This document shows positions 40,463 to 49,828 of a DNA stretch of 64,000 nucleotides, one piece after another. Where the stretch lies: NCBI RefSeq assembly GCF_029837695.1, contig NZ_JAOEEA010000005.1, positions 296,577 through 360,576 of the forward strand. Direction: 5' to 3'. The position numbers were made by a program, and so were the translations under genes. Under the pieces are notes generated by a model. That model was not told where the DNA came from. It did not search any database and was given only the letters and a program-made list of their open reading frames with translations. The stretch is from Pseudomonas sp. GD04019 (GTDB taxonomy: Bacteria; Pseudomonadota; Gammaproteobacteria; Pseudomonadales; Pseudomonadaceae). Positions within the stretch are counted from its first letter, which is position 1. Every line of letters starts with the position of its first letter.

Positions 40463-42355
40463 TCAGATGCGGAAACTGCCGACCAATTGTTGCAGGCGGG
40501 CGGCCTGGCGCTCCAGATCGCCGCAGGCGCGCAGGGTCGCCTGCAGGTTCTCCACGCCTTCCTGGTTGAGGGTGTTGATCTCGGTGATGTCCATGTTCAG
40601 CGCCTCGACCACGGCGGTCTGCTCCTCGGTGGCGGTGGCCACCGACTGGTTCATGCCGTCGATCTCGCCGATGCGCTGGGTCACACTGCCCAGGCGCTCG
40701 CCGGCCTGGTTGGCGATCTCCACGCTCTGTGCGCTGTAGTGCTGGCTCTCGGTCATGGTGGTGACCGAATCCCGGGCGCCGACCTGCAGTTCCTCGATCA
40801 TCTTGTGGATTTCCTGGGCCGACTCCTGGGTGCGGTGGGCCAGGCTGCGCACCTCGTCCGCCACCACGGCGAAACCACGCCCGGCCTCGCCGGCACGGGC
40901 CGCCTCGATGGCCGCGTTGAGGGCGAGCAGGTTGGTCTGCGCGGAGATGCTCTTGATCACTTCAAGGATCTGGCCGATGTCCACGGTCTTGCTGTTGAGC
41001 ACTTCGATGTTGGCGCTGGAGGCGCTGATCTTCACCGACAGCTCGTTCATCGCCACGATGGTCTTCTGCAGCACCTGGCTGCCTTCCTCGGCCAGGTGCC
41101 GGGCGTCGGAAGCCTGGTGCGAGGCATCGGCGGCGTTGCGTGCGATCTCCTGGGCGGCGGCGCCCAGTTCGTTGATCGCCGCGGCCACGCTGTTGGTGCG
41201 GCTGGCCTGCTCGTCGGAGTTGGCCATCGACGAGTTGGAGGCGTTGACCACCAGCTTGGCTACTTCGTTGAGCTGGCCGGTGGCCGAGGACACCTCGCGG
41301 ATCGAGCCGTGAATCCGCTCGACGAACTGGTTGAAGGAGGTGGCCAGCTCGCCGAATTCGTCGCGGCTCTGCACGTTCAGGCGCTTGGTCAGGTCGCCGT
41401 CGCCCTGGGCGATGTCGCGCATGGCCGTGCCCATCAGCAGCAGCGGCTGCATCAGCACGCGGATCAGCATGCCAAGCAGGAGCACGGTGGCGATCACCGC
41501 CACGATGGTGGCGACCACGGCCGAGGTGCGGAACTCGCCGAGGGCGGCGAAGGCGGCGTCCTGGTCCAGCACCAGGGCCACATACCAGTTGGCCGAGGGC
41601 AGGCCTTCCAGCGGAGTGAAGGCGATGAACTGGGTCTTGCCGTCCACTTCGACTTCGCTGACGCCGGCCTGCACGCGCGGGGTGTCCTGCGGGTACAGCT
41701 CCTTGATGTCCTTGAGGGTGTAGTTGCTGTCCGGGTGCAGCAGCACCTTGCCCTGGGCGCTGACCAGGAAGGCATGGCCGTGGCCCTGGAACTTCAGCGA
41801 CTCCAGCAGCTGGGCGATGCTCGCCAGCTCCATGTCGGCACCGGCCACGCCGACCATCTGGCCGTCACGGCGCACCGGGGTGGCGATGGTGATCACCAGC
41901 TTCTGCGAGGAGGCGGCGATATAGGGCTCGGTCAGCGCGCTGCCCTGGGCGGCGCTGGCGGCCTTGTACCAGCCGCGGGCGCGCGGGTCGTAGTCGGCCG
42001 GGCGGTTACCCACGGGCACCGAGGTCATGGCGCCATCGGCGCCGCCGAAGTAGGTGAGCTGGAAGCGCTGGCCGTACACCGGCAGGTTCAGCGCGGCCTC
42101 CAGCGGCTGGCCCTGCTCGCCGTTGGCAGAGAGCTGCTGGGCCAGGGACTCGACCAGCTGGATGCGGCCGTCCAGCCAGGTCTTGATGTTGCGCGTGGCC
42201 AGGCTGCCGACTTCTTGCAGCGAGGCGTGCACGTCGGCATTCAGGGTCTGGCGCTGGCGGTAGTCGTTGAACAGTACGAACAGGGTGAACGCAACAATCG
42301 TCACCAGCGAGGCGGCCAGCAGGATCTTCTGGCTGAACTTCAGGTTGGAGGGCAT
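40463..42355 (-). CDS. Methyl-accepting chemotaxis protein with dCache sensor
   Basis: A 630-residue chemoreceptor; ATG 42355 places the first membrane helix (ILLAASLVTIVAFTLFVLF) at residues 11-29. The periplasmic dCache domain follows, then a second helix near 280-305, a HAMP domain and a signalling domain with the hairpin tip EIIKSISAQTNLLALNAAIEAARAGE-type sequence. The sensor has the RxWY motif (Arg127, Trp129, Tyr130) and Asp174 typical of amino-acid receptors such as PctA. The position of PctA Asp146, by my alignment, is Ala147. Ligand preference may therefore differ. Stand-alone gene. Confidence 0.9.
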   Translation of the reverse strand: MPSNLKFSQKILLAASLVTIVAFTLFVLFNDYRQRQTLNADVHASLQEVGSLATRNIKTWLDGRIQLVESLAQQLSANGEQGQPLEAALNLPVYGQRFQLTYFGGADGAMTSVPVGNRPADYDPRARGWYKAASAAQGSALTEPYIAASSQKLVITIATPVRRDGQMVGVAGADMELASIAQLLESLKFQGHGHAFLVSAQGKVLLHPDSNYTLKDIKELYPQDTPRVQAGVSEVEVDGKTQFIAFTPLEGLPSANWYVALVLDQDAAFAALGEFRTSAVVATIVAVIATVLLLGMLIRVLMQPLLLMGTAMRDIAQGDGDLTKRLNVQSRDEFGELATSFNQFVERIHGSIREVSSATGQLNEVAKLVVNASNSSMANSDEQASRTNSVAAAINELGAAAQEIARNAADASHQASDARHLAEEGSQVLQKTIVAMNELSVKISASSANIEVLNSKTVDIGQILEVIKSISAQTNLLALNAAIEAARAGEAGRGFAVVADEVRSLAHRTQESAQEIHKMIEELQVGARDSVTTMTESQHYSAQSVEIANQAGERLGSVTQRIGEIDGMNQSVATATEEQTAVVEALNMDITEINTLNQEGVENLQATLRACGDLERQAARLQQLVGSFRI

Positions 42356-42752
42356 CGCAAGGTATCCATGCAAGGTTTCTGGCAGATAGCCGGTTGCCGC
42401 CGCGGGTTGTGCCCGCTGGCGGGTGTCGTTCCATGGCTCCTGCCGCGGCTGCCAGCGCTGAGCGCCGGCCAGGCGGGGCCAAGCCAGGACTGTGGCCACC
42501 GGGATAACGGCGTGCCACGGTCCCTTACCGGCTCTAGTAGTAGTTATGGTCCGGATTGGGGATTCCGCACTCCGGAAGGGCATCCGGAACTCGGTGAAAA
42601 TACCGGCATTCTGCTGGCAAACCGCTAGCGATGGTTAGTCCGATTTGCGGCAAAGATATGTAGCTTTGGGCCGGCATCGTGCGCAAAAAGGCCATTGTCA
42701 TCGCTGCAGTAGCTTGGCCGTCTGGATCGGGGTTGAGCCGCCGTTGGCGCCT
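42356..42752. other. Intergenic stretch upstream of the chemoreceptor
   Basis: This 397-bp gap holds no convincing gene. The part next to the chemoreceptor should carry its promoter; I see no clear FliA-type or sigma-70 pair. Short ORFs here read through from antisense frames. Confidence 0.4.
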
Positions 42753-43373
42753 TTAGCCCTTGAAGCCCTTGCCCACCAGATAGACTTCCCGAGAGCGCGG
42801 TCGCGAGGCTTCGGGTTTGCGGATCATCACCTTCTCGAAAGAGCTGCGCACGTCCTTCAGGAAGGCCTCGGAGCCTTCGCCCTGGAACACCTTGACCGCG
42901 TAGTTGCCGCCGGGCTTGAGCACCTGGCGCACCATGTCGAGGGTCAGCTCGACCAGGTACATCGACGAGGCCTGGTCGGCCACCGCGACGCCGCTGATGT
43001 TGGGCGCGATGTCGGAGATGATCAGGTCCGGCTGGCGGCCGTCGAGCTTGGCGAGGATCTGCTGGAACACGGCGTCCTCGGTGAAGTCGCCCTGGATGAA
43101 GTCGACGTTGTCCAGCGGGTCCATCGGCAGGATGTCGCTGGCGATCACGCGGCCGTTGTCGCCGACGATCTTGCCCGCCACCTGCGACCAGCCGCCGGGC
43201 GCGGAGCCCAGGTCCATGACCAGCATGCCGGGGCGGATCAGCTTGTCCTTCTCGTTCAGCTCGAGCAGCTTGTAGCTGGCCCGCGAGCGGTAGCCGTCCT
43301 TCTGCGCGCGTTTGACGTAAGGATCGTTGACGTGTTCGTTCAGCCAGCGGCTGCTGCTTTTGGAGCGTTTCAT
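42753..43373 (-). CDS. rlmE: 23S rRNA 2'-O-ribose U2552 methyltransferase RlmE (FtsJ/RrmJ)
   Basis: A 206-residue protein of normal family length. [15 protein letters not shown] opens it; the SAM motif is [11 protein letters not shown]; the K-D-K-E catalytic set can be placed in [23 protein letters not shown] and REVYLVG. It methylates U2552 of 23S rRNA in the large subunit. In most pseudomonads rlmE sits next to ftsH and yhbY; neither is present here, so this may be a relocated or second copy. A promoter with TATAAT lies upstream at 43446-43475. Confidence 0.9.
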   Translation of the reverse strand: MKRSKSSSRWLNEHVNDPYVKRAQKDGYRSRASYKLLELNEKDKLIRPGMLVMDLGSAPGGWSQVAGKIVGDNGRVIASDILPMDPLDNVDFIQGDFTEDAVFQQILAKLDGRQPDLIISDIAPNISGVAVADQASSMYLVELTLDMVRQVLKPGGNYAVKVFQGEGSEAFLKDVRSSFEKVMIRKPEASRPRSREVYLVGKGFKG

Positions 43374-43445
43374 GAGGAAGCCAGGGGTGGAAAATCAGGT
43401 GGGGTGCGGGCCGGCGCCGGGGCTGCGGGCCGCAAAGTGGCGGCA

Positions 43446-43475
43446 ATTATAAGCCGATAGTGCGCCGCAGGTTAA
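43446..43475 (-). promoter_or_regulatory. Putative rlmE promoter
   Basis: On the minus strand TTAACC (43475-43470) and a consensus TATAAT (43451-43446) are separated by 18 nt, about 75 bp before the rlmE start. Confidence 0.5.
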
Positions 43476-43494
43476 ACCCACGGGGCGCGGCGGC

Positions 43495-43524
43495 CTGACA
43501 GGGGTGGGCGGCGGCGGCTACAAT
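43495..43524 (+). promoter_or_regulatory. Putative promoter of the FAD-dehydrogenase/TrmH operon
   Basis: CTGACA (43495-43500) and TACAAT (43519-43524) are separated by 18 nt and lie about 60 bp before the start at 43583, divergent from the rlmE promoter. Confidence 0.45.
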
Positions 43525-43582
43525 TGGCGCCTTACCCCTCCTTATCTGCTTCCTTTGCCGGGTCGACCGGCCAGGATTACCC

Positions 43583-45196
43583 ATGATTCGCATCAACGAA
43601 CTGTCTCTGCCCCTCGATCATTCCGCCGATGAACTGCGCCAGGCCATAGTCCGACGCCTGGGCATTGCCGACGCCGACCTGCTGAACTTCACCGTATTCA
43701 AGCGCAGCTACGATGCGCGCAAGAAGAACAGTGTCATCTTGTTCATCTACATCATCGATCTCGAGGTGCGCGACGAGGCGGCGGTCCTGGCGCGCTTCGC
43801 CAATGACCAGCACATCCGTGTGGCGCCCGACACCCACTACTATCCGGTCGGCCAGGCGCCTGCCGGGCTGACCGAGCGCCCGCTGGTGGTGGGCTTCGGT
43901 CCCTGTGGCCTGTTCGCCGCACTGCTGCTGGCGCAGATGGGCTTCAAGCCGATCGTGCTGGAGCGCGGTAAGGATGTACGGGCACGCACGAAGGACACCT
44001 GGGCCCTGTGGCGCAAGAAAGTGCTGACGCCGGAGTCCAACGTGCAATTCGGCGAGGGCGGGGCGGGTCTGTTCTCCGACGGCAAGCTGTATAGCCAGAT
44101 CAAGGACCCCAAGTTCTACGGGCGCAAGGTGATGCACGAGTTCGTCCGTGCCGGCGCGCCGGAAGAGATCATGTACGTCAGCAAGCCGCACATCGGCACC
44201 TTCCGCCTCACCGGTGTGGTCGCCGCCATGCGCGAGGAGATCATCGCCCTGGGCGGCGAGGTGCGTTTCGAGAGCCGGGTCAGCGACCTGCTGATCGACG
44301 ATGGCCAGCTCGAAGGCGTGGTGCTGGCCAATGGCGAGACCATTCGCAGCCGCCACGTGGTGTTGGCGCTGGGCCACAGCTCGCGCGATACCTTCCGCAT
44401 GCTGCATCGGCAGAACGTGTTCATCGAGGCCAAGCCCTTCGCCATCGGCTTCCGCATCGAGCACCCGCAAGGCCTGATCGACCAGGCGCGCCTGGGCAAG
44501 TACGCCGGCCATCCGGAGCTGGGCGCCGCCGACTACAAGCTGGTGCACCACGCCAAGAACGGCCGCGCCGTGTACAGCTTCTGCATGTGCCCGGGCGGCA
44601 CTGTGGTGGCCGCTACCTCCGAGCCGGAGCGCGTGGTCACCAACGGCATGAGCCAGTATTCGCGCAACGAGCGCAACGCCAACGCCGGCATCGTCGTTGG
44701 CATCAACCCGGAGCAGGACTTCCCTGGCGGCCCGCTGGCTGGCGTGGAGTTCCAGGAGCGTCTGGAGTCGCGCGCGTACGAGCTGGGTGGTCGCGACTAC
44801 TGCGCGCCAGCCCAATTGGTGGGCGACTTTATCCGCGGCACGCCGTCGAGCGAGTTCGGCGAGGTCGAGCCGTCCTACAAGCCCGGCGTGCGCCTGGGCG
44901 ACCTGGCGCCGTCGCTGCCGGAATACGCCATCGAGGCGATCCGCGAGGCGCTGCCGGCCTTCGGCAAGCAGATTCGCGGCTTCGACCGCGATGACGCGAT
45001 CCTCACCGGCATCGAGACCCGCACCTCCTCGCCGGTACGCATCACCCGCGACAACGAGAGCCTGCAGAGCCTCAATCTCAAGGGCCTGTACCCGGCCGGC
45101 GAGGGCGCCGGCTACGCCGGCGGCATCCTCTCGGCCGGCGTGGACGGCATCAAGGTCGCCGAGGCAGTGGCCAAGTCGCTGCTGGCGAGCCACTGA
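43583..45196 (+). CDS. FAD-dependent dehydrogenase (COG2509-type)
   Basis: A 537-residue protein; AGGA precedes ATG 43583. The N-terminal 90 residues are a small alpha/beta domain (RINELSLPLDHSADELRQAI). The FAD-binding fold begins VVGFGPCGLFAALLLAQMG with ERG at the strand-two end, and ends with GLYPAGEGAGYAGGI, the usual FAD-closing motif. These conserved proteins are annotated as uncharacterised FAD-dependent dehydrogenases. The gene overlaps a tRNA/rRNA methyltransferase gene by one base, so they are cotranscribed. The substrate is unknown. Confidence 0.85.
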   Translation: MIRINELSLPLDHSADELRQAIVRRLGIADADLLNFTVFKRSYDARKKNSVILFIYIIDLEVRDEAAVLARFANDQHIRVAPDTHYYPVGQAPAGLTERPLVVGFGPCGLFAALLLAQMGFKPIVLERGKDVRARTKDTWALWRKKVLTPESNVQFGEGGAGLFSDGKLYSQIKDPKFYGRKVMHEFVRAGAPEEIMYVSKPHIGTFRLTGVVAAMREEIIALGGEVRFESRVSDLLIDDGQLEGVVLANGETIRSRHVVLALGHSSRDTFRMLHRQNVFIEAKPFAIGFRIEHPQGLIDQARLGKYAGHPELGAADYKLVHHAKNGRAVYSFCMCPGGTVVAATSEPERVVTNGMSQYSRNERNANAGIVVGINPEQDFPGGPLAGVEFQERLESRAYELGGRDYCAPAQLVGDFIRGTPSSEFGEVEPSYKPGVRLGDLAPSLPEYAIEAIREALPAFGKQIRGFDRDDAILTGIETRTSSPVRITRDNESLQSLNLKGLYPAGEGAGYAGGILSAGVDGIKVAEAVAKSLLASH

Positions 45197-45918
45197 TGAA
45201 ACTCGACGACATCAAGAAGCTGCAGCAGAAGAAGTACCGCGCCGAGTTCGGCCACTTCCTGGTGGAGGGCGAGCACCTGGTGCTGGAGCTGCAGAAGGCG
45301 GCCGTGCACAACCCGCTGCTGCAGCGCAGCCAGTTGTACGTGACCGCCGCCCACGAGCAGTGGCAGAGCCCGTTCAAGACCCATGTGATCGGCGAGCGGC
45401 AGATGGCACAGGTGTCCGACACCAAGACGCCGCAGGGCATCGTCGCCGTGGTGCCGATGCCGGAAGGCGCCGTGCCGGTGGCTGCCGGCGAGCGCGCCAT
45501 CTACCTGCACGAGATCCAGGACCCGGGCAACCTCGGCACCATCCTGCGCACCCTGGCCTGGTTCGGAAATTTCCGCTGCCTGCTCAGCCCCGGCAGCGTC
45601 GATCCGTACAACCCCAAGGTGGTGCGCTCCAGCATGGGCGCGATCTTCCATGCGCCGCTGGAGCTGGATGTAGCGCTGGACTCGCTGGCCGAGCGCTTCC
45701 CGCGCATCGCCTGTCTGGACATGCAGGGCGACAGCCTGCAGTCCGCCAGCTTCAAGAGTTTCGACTGCTACCTGTTCGGCAACGAGGCCCGCGGCGTACC
45801 GCGCGAGCAGCTTGCTGCGCTGAACGCGCAGCCGTTCACCATCGCCGGTTGTGGTGCCATCGAGTCGCTGAACCTGGCCTCGACGGTCAACATGTGCGCC
45901 TACGAGCTGAGCCGCTAG
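45196..45918 (+). CDS. TrmH/SpoU-family RNA 2'-O-methyltransferase
   Basis: A 240-residue protein; start and upstream stop overlap as TGATG at 45194-45198. An N-terminal RNA-binding part (KKYRAEFGHFLVEGEHLV) precedes the SPOUT domain with motif 1 LHEIQDPGNLGTILRT, motif 2 YLFGNEARG and motif 3 SLNLASTVNMCAYEL, the knotted SAM site. It methylates a ribose in tRNA or rRNA; the exact nucleotide cannot be assigned. It converges on the metI-like gene. Confidence 0.88.
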   Translation: MKLDDIKKLQQKKYRAEFGHFLVEGEHLVLELQKAAVHNPLLQRSQLYVTAAHEQWQSPFKTHVIGERQMAQVSDTKTPQGIVAVVPMPEGAVPVAAGERAIYLHEIQDPGNLGTILRTLAWFGNFRCLLSPGSVDPYNPKVVRSSMGAIFHAPLELDVALDSLAERFPRIACLDMQGDSLQSASFKSFDCYLFGNEARGVPREQLAALNAQPFTIAGCGAIESLNLASTVNMCAYELSR

Positions 45919-45925
45919 CGGCTCA
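45908..45925. terminator. Palindrome covering two convergent stop codons
   Basis: TGAGCCGCTAGCGGCTCA is a perfect 18-nt palindrome that contains the stop codons of both the TrmH gene (45916-45918) and the metI-like gene (45923-45925). It could form a hairpin at the end of both transcripts. There is no T-run. Confidence 0.4.
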
Positions 45926-46576
45926 ACTTCTCTTGTTCAATCGCCCCGCCAATCTGTCCCCACCCAACTGAATCAGGCTAACCATCGCCACCAGCACGAC
46001 TATCACCGTCAGCATTACCTGGGTGTCGAAGCGCTGGTAGCCGTAGCGGTAGGCCAGGTCGCCGAGGCCGCCGGCGCCGATGGCGCCGGCCATGGCCGAG
46101 GAGTTGATCATGGTCACCAGGGTGATGGTGAAGCCGCCGACGATGCCGGGCAGGGCCTCGGGCAGCAGCACGTGCCAGATGATGTGCCGACGCCGGCAGC
46201 CCATGGCCTGGGCGGCCTCGATCAGCCCGTGGTCGACCTCGCGCAGGCTGACTTCGGCGATACGTGCGAAGAACGGCGTGGCGGCGATGGTCAGCGGCAC
46301 CACGGCGGCCCACACACCGTAGGTGGTGCCGACCAGCAGGCGGGTGAAGGGGATCAGCGCGACCATCAGGATCAGGAACGGCACCGAACGGAACAGGTTG
46401 ACGATGGCGCCGAGCAGGCGGTTCAGCTTTGGTGCTTCGAACAGGCCGCCGCGGCCGCTGGTGACCAGGAATACCGCCAGCGGGATGCCGGCGAGCAGGG
46501 CCAGCAGGGACGACACGCCGACCATCAGCAAGGTGTCGAGCAGACCCTGCCAAAGTCGTTCAAGCAGCAGTGGCAT
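45923..46576 (-). CDS. metI: MetI-type ABC transporter permease
   Basis: A 217-residue permease whose start at 46576 overlaps the ATPase gene by 17 nt. Five membrane helices can be drawn. The EAA loop reads [29 protein letters not shown], as in MetI. With the ATPase and binding protein upstream it forms a complete importer. Given the operon's first genes, the cargo may be a sulfur compound other than, or besides, methionine. Last gene of the operon. Confidence 0.85.
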   Translation of the reverse strand: MPLLLERLWQGLLDTLLMVGVSSLLALLAGIPLAVFLVTSGRGGLFEAPKLNRLLGAIVNLFRSVPFLILMVALIPFTRLLVGTTYGVWAAVVPLTIAATPFFARIAEVSLREVDHGLIEAAQAMGCRRRHIIWHVLLPEALPGIVGGFTITLVTMINSSAMAGAIGAGGLGDLAYRYGYQRFDTQVMLTVIVVLVAMVSLIQLGGDRLAGRLNKRS

Positions 46577-47630
46577 AGCCGACGACCTCCGCGCGGTCCG
46601 CCAGGCGGCGGGCGGCGCTCAATAGTTGTTCCGGTTCCAGTGCGGAGCCGGCTACTTCCAGCAACAGACGACCGAGCGGACGGCCCTGGATGCGTTCGAT
46701 GCCGCCGTCGAGCAGGGTCACCCGGCCACCGAGCGCGCTGCCCAGGCCCTGCAGGTCCGGCGCGCCGTGGCCGGCGTAGTGCAGGCGCAGCACCAGGTTG
46801 TCGTCCGGGGTCAGGCGGTAGCTGCGCAGGCACGCCTTGAGGTCGTCCGGCAATTCATGTTGCAGCGGCGCCAGCAGGGTGCGGGTGACTTCGTGGCTAG
46901 GGTTGCCGAACACCCGCCAGACCGGGCCCTGCTCGACCATCTCGCCCTGTTCCAGCACCACCACGTGGTCGCAGATGTCGCGGATCACCGCCATTTCGTG
47001 GGTGATCAGCACGATGGTCAGCCCCAGGCGCAGGTTGATCTGCCGCAGAAGGGCGAGGATGGCCTGGGTGGTCTCCGGGTCCAGCGCGCTGGTGGCCTCG
47101 TCGCACAGCAGGATGTCCGGATCGTGCACCAGCGCGCGGGCGATGCCGACGCGCTGCTTCTGCCCGCCGGAGAGCTGCGCCGGGTAGGCGTCGTGCTTGC
47201 CCTCCAGGCCGACCAGCTTGAGCAGCTCGTCCACCTTGCGCCGGCGCTCCTCGCGCGGCACGCCGGCGACCTTGAGCGGCAACTCGACGTTCTGCCGCAC
47301 GGTCTTGGCCGAGAGCAGGTTGAAGTGCTGGAAGATCATGCCGATGCGCCGGCGCAGCGCCACCAGCTGGTCGTAGTCGTGCTGGCCGATGTCCACGCCC
47401 TCGATCAGCACGCGGCCGCTGGTGGGTTTTTCCAGGCGGTTGATGGTGCGCAGCAGCGACGACTTGCCGGCGCCGCTGCGGCCGATGATGCCGAAGATTT
47501 CGCCGTGCTCGATGGCCAGGTCGATGTCGATGAGGGCGCGCACGCCGGTGGTGTAGGTCTTGCCGACACCGACGAAGCGCAGCTGCGCCTCGCCGGTGGC
47601 CTGCGGCAGGTGGGCCTGGAAGCCGCTCAT
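46560..47630 (-). CDS. metN: MetN-type ABC transporter ATPase
   Basis: A 356-residue ATPase; ATG 47630 follows GGGAGAG and is one base beyond the binding-protein stop. Walker A is GRSGAGKSS, the signature [10 protein letters not shown], and Walker [12 protein letters not shown]. The C-terminal about 90 residues ([11 protein letters not shown] and beyond) form the NIL/C2-type regulatory domain, which in MetN binds methionine and slows transport when the substrate is plentiful. This supports a thioether-related cargo. Confidence 0.88.
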   Translation of the reverse strand: MSGFQAHLPQATGEAQLRFVGVGKTYTTGVRALIDIDLAIEHGEIFGIIGRSGAGKSSLLRTINRLEKPTSGRVLIEGVDIGQHDYDQLVALRRRIGMIFQHFNLLSAKTVRQNVELPLKVAGVPREERRRKVDELLKLVGLEGKHDAYPAQLSGGQKQRVGIARALVHDPDILLCDEATSALDPETTQAILALLRQINLRLGLTIVLITHEMAVIRDICDHVVVLEQGEMVEQGPVWRVFGNPSHEVTRTLLAPLQHELPDDLKACLRSYRLTPDDNLVLRLHYAGHGAPDLQGLGSALGGRVTLLDGGIERIQGRPLGRLLLEVAGSALEPEQLLSAARRLADRAEVVGYATAA

Positions 47631-47631
47631 T

Positions 47632-48453
47632 TCAACTCTCCCAACCGGCCTGGTAGAGCTTGCCGTGGGACTGGTCGAGGGCGGCGCGCACTTTCGGCGA
47701 ATGCTGGTAGATGTCGATGAACTTGAGCACGCGCGCGTCCTTGGCCTTCTGCGGCTGGGCGACGAACTGGATGATGTACTCGGGGTGGTCGAGGCCGTCG
47801 AACAACAGGGCGGACTCGGCGTCCAGGGTGCCGGCCAGGCGGATGTAGTGCGGGTAACCCTGGGCCAGGTCGACTTCGTCCAGTGCACGTACCAGCTGCA
47901 CGGCCTCCAGCTCGATGATCTTCAGGTGCCTGGGGTTGTCGGTGATGTCTTCCAGGGTGGCCTTGTAGCCGACGCCGGGCTTGAGCTTGATCAGCCCGGC
48001 TTTCTCCAGCAGCTGCAGGCCGCGGCCGCCGTTGACCGGGTCATTGGCGATGGCCACGGTGGCGCCTTGCGGCAGGCTGGCGAAGTTCTTGTGCTGCTTC
48101 GAGTAGAGGCCGACGTTGTTGATCACCCCGCGCGCCACCGGCACCAGGTCGTAGCCGCCTTCCTGCTTGGCATTTTCCAGGAAGGGGATGTGCTGGAAGT
48201 AGTTAACGTCGATGTCGCCATTGGCCAGGCTGACATTGGGCGCGATCCAGTCGGTGAATTCCACCAGTTCCACGTCGAGGCCCTGGGCCTTGGCTTCGGC
48301 CACGGCCACTTCCAGCGGCGGGGCGAAGGCGGCGGTGGTGCCGAGCTTGAGCGGTTCGTCCGCCTGGGCCAGGCCGCCGGCCAGCAGCAGGCCAAGGGCG
48401 GCGGCGCCCAGGACGAAACTGCGTGCAGTGAAGCTACGAATGGTTTTACGCAT
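47632..48453 (-). CDS. metQ: MetQ/NlpA-family substrate-binding protein
   Basis: A 273-residue protein; AGGA precedes ATG 48453, and the start overlaps the monooxygenase stop by 8 nt. The signal peptide ends [10 protein letters not shown] with no lipobox cysteine, so it is probably soluble in the periplasm rather than a lipoprotein as in E. coli MetQ. The family pattern is clear: [30 protein letters not shown], and [16 protein letters not shown]. It binds the operon's sulfur substrate for the MetNI pair. Confidence 0.87.
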   Translation of the reverse strand: MRKTIRSFTARSFVLGAAALGLLLAGGLAQADEPLKLGTTAAFAPPLEVAVAEAKAQGLDVELVEFTDWIAPNVSLANGDIDVNYFQHIPFLENAKQEGGYDLVPVARGVINNVGLYSKQHKNFASLPQGATVAIANDPVNGGRGLQLLEKAGLIKLKPGVGYKATLEDITDNPRHLKIIELEAVQLVRALDEVDLAQGYPHYIRLAGTLDAESALLFDGLDHPEYIIQFVAQPQKAKDARVLKFIDIYQHSPKVRAALDQSHGKLYQAGWES

Positions 48454-49828
48454 GGCGAGGTTCCTTTTCTTCGGTCGGTAGATTCGATTGCCGCCAGCTG
48501 GCGGCCGGGTGTGGTGCGGCCAGGCGCGGGCCTTGGCCGAACAGCTTGTGGCGCAGGGCGCCGTCTGCGTAGGCGGTCTTATAGCGGCCGCGTTGTTGCA
48601 GCTCGGGGATCACCAGGTCGATGAAGTCGACGTAGCTCTCCGGGGTGACGGTACGGGTGAGGTTGAAGCCGTCCAGGCCGGTCTCGTCGATCCAGGCCAG
48701 CAACTGGTCGGCCACTTGCGTGGGCGAGCCGACCGCCTGCGGGTAGCGGCCGCCGAGGGCGTGCTGTTCCAGCAGGCGGCGCTTGGTCCAGCCGCTGAAG
48801 CTCTTCACTACCGACTCAATGGCGTTGGTCTTGCGCTCGACGATGGGGTCGTCCAAGCCGAAGCTCGCCAGATCGATGCCGGTGGAGGCGGAGAAATGCG
48901 CGATGCCGGCCTCGGGGCTGGCGTGGCGCTGGTACTCGGCCAGCTTGTCGCGTGCCTCGGCCTCGCTCGGCGCCACCACCACATTGATGCCCATGAACAC
49001 CTTGATCGCGTCTGCCGGGCGCCCGGCTACGACGGCCGCGGCGCGCACCTTGTCGACCTGGGCGCGTACCGCTTCCTTGTTCTGCCCGCCGATAAATACG
49101 CATTCGGCGTGGCTGCCGGCGAATTGCAGGCCGCGCGCGGAGGAGCCGGCCTGGAACAGCAGCGGTGTGCGCTGCGGCGAGGGTTGGCTGAGGTGGTAGC
49201 CCTCGACCTGATAGAACTCGCCGTGGTGGCGGATCGGGTGGACCTTGTGCGGCTGCGCGTAGATGCGCCGGCTGCGGTCGGCGAGCACGGCGTCATCTGC
49301 CCAGCTACCTTCCCAGAGCTTGTAGAGCACCTCCAGGTACTCGTCGGCCTGGTCGTAGCGGCGGTCGTGCTCCACCTGTTCGCTGTGGCCCATGGCGCGG
49401 GCGGCGCTCTCCAGGTAGCCGGTGACGATGTTCCAGCCGACCCGCCCATTGGTGAGATGGTCCAGCGTGCTCATGCGCCTGGCGAAGGTGAAGGGCGCCT
49501 CGTAGCTCAGGTTGGCGGTGACGCCGAAGCCCAGGTGCGAGGTGACGCCGGCCATGGCCGAGACCAGCAGCAGCGGGTCGTTGACCGGTAGCTGGATGCT
49601 TTCGCGCAGGGTCAGGTCGACGCCGCCCTGGTACACGTCGTAGACGCCGAGGATGTCGGCGAGGAACAGCCCGTCGAACAGCCCGCGTTCCAGCAGGCGA
49701 GCCAGGTCGGTCCAGTAGTCCAGGCGGTTGAAGTCCACCGAGCGGTCGCGCGGGTGGGTCCACAGGCCGTGGTTGATATGGCCGACGCAGTTCATGTTGA
49801 AGGCGTTGAGCAGCAGCTGCTTGGCCAT
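48446..49828 (-). CDS. FMN-dependent monooxygenase of the NtaA/SnaA/DszA type
   Basis: A 460-residue luciferase-like (LLM) enzyme; its ATG at 49828 overlaps the SfnB-like stop (ATGA). Landmarks: LLLNAFNMNCVGHINHGLW at the start, LADILGVYD, and TLDHLTNGRVGWNIVTG, the family signature. DszA and NtaA use reduced FMN and oxygen to open C-S or C-N bonds. Between two SfnB-type genes and a MetQNI-type importer, release of sulfite or sulfide from an organosulfur compound is likely. No flavin reductase gene is in the operon. Confidence 0.88.
   Translation of the reverse strand: MAKQLLLNAFNMNCVGHINHGLWTHPRDRSVDFNRLDYWTDLARLLERGLFDGLFLADILGVYDVYQGGVDLTLRESIQLPVNDPLLLVSAMAGVTSHLGFGVTANLSYEAPFTFARRMSTLDHLTNGRVGWNIVTGYLESAARAMGHSEQVEHDRRYDQADEYLEVLYKLWEGSWADDAVLADRSRRIYAQPHKVHPIRHHGEFYQVEGYHLSQPSPQRTPLLFQAGSSARGLQFAGSHAECVFIGGQNKEAVRAQVDKVRAAAVVAGRPADAIKVFMGINVVVAPSEAEARDKLAEYQRHASPEAGIAHFSASTGIDLASFGLDDPIVERKTNAIESVVKSFSGWTKRRLLEQHALGGRYPQAVGSPTQVADQLLAWIDETGLDGFNLTRTVTPESYVDFIDLVIPELQQRGRYKTAYADGALRHKLFGQGPRLAAPHPAASWRQSNLPTEEKEPRHA

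Noticed and set aside
40385..42628. Plus-strand frame of about 750 codons opposite the chemoreceptor
   Set aside because: Antisense to a clear MCP with HAMP and signalling domains; composition shows no domain.
43577..45193. Minus-strand frame opposite the FAD dehydrogenase
   Set aside because: Shadow of a gene with clear FAD motifs; no ribosome site or family match.
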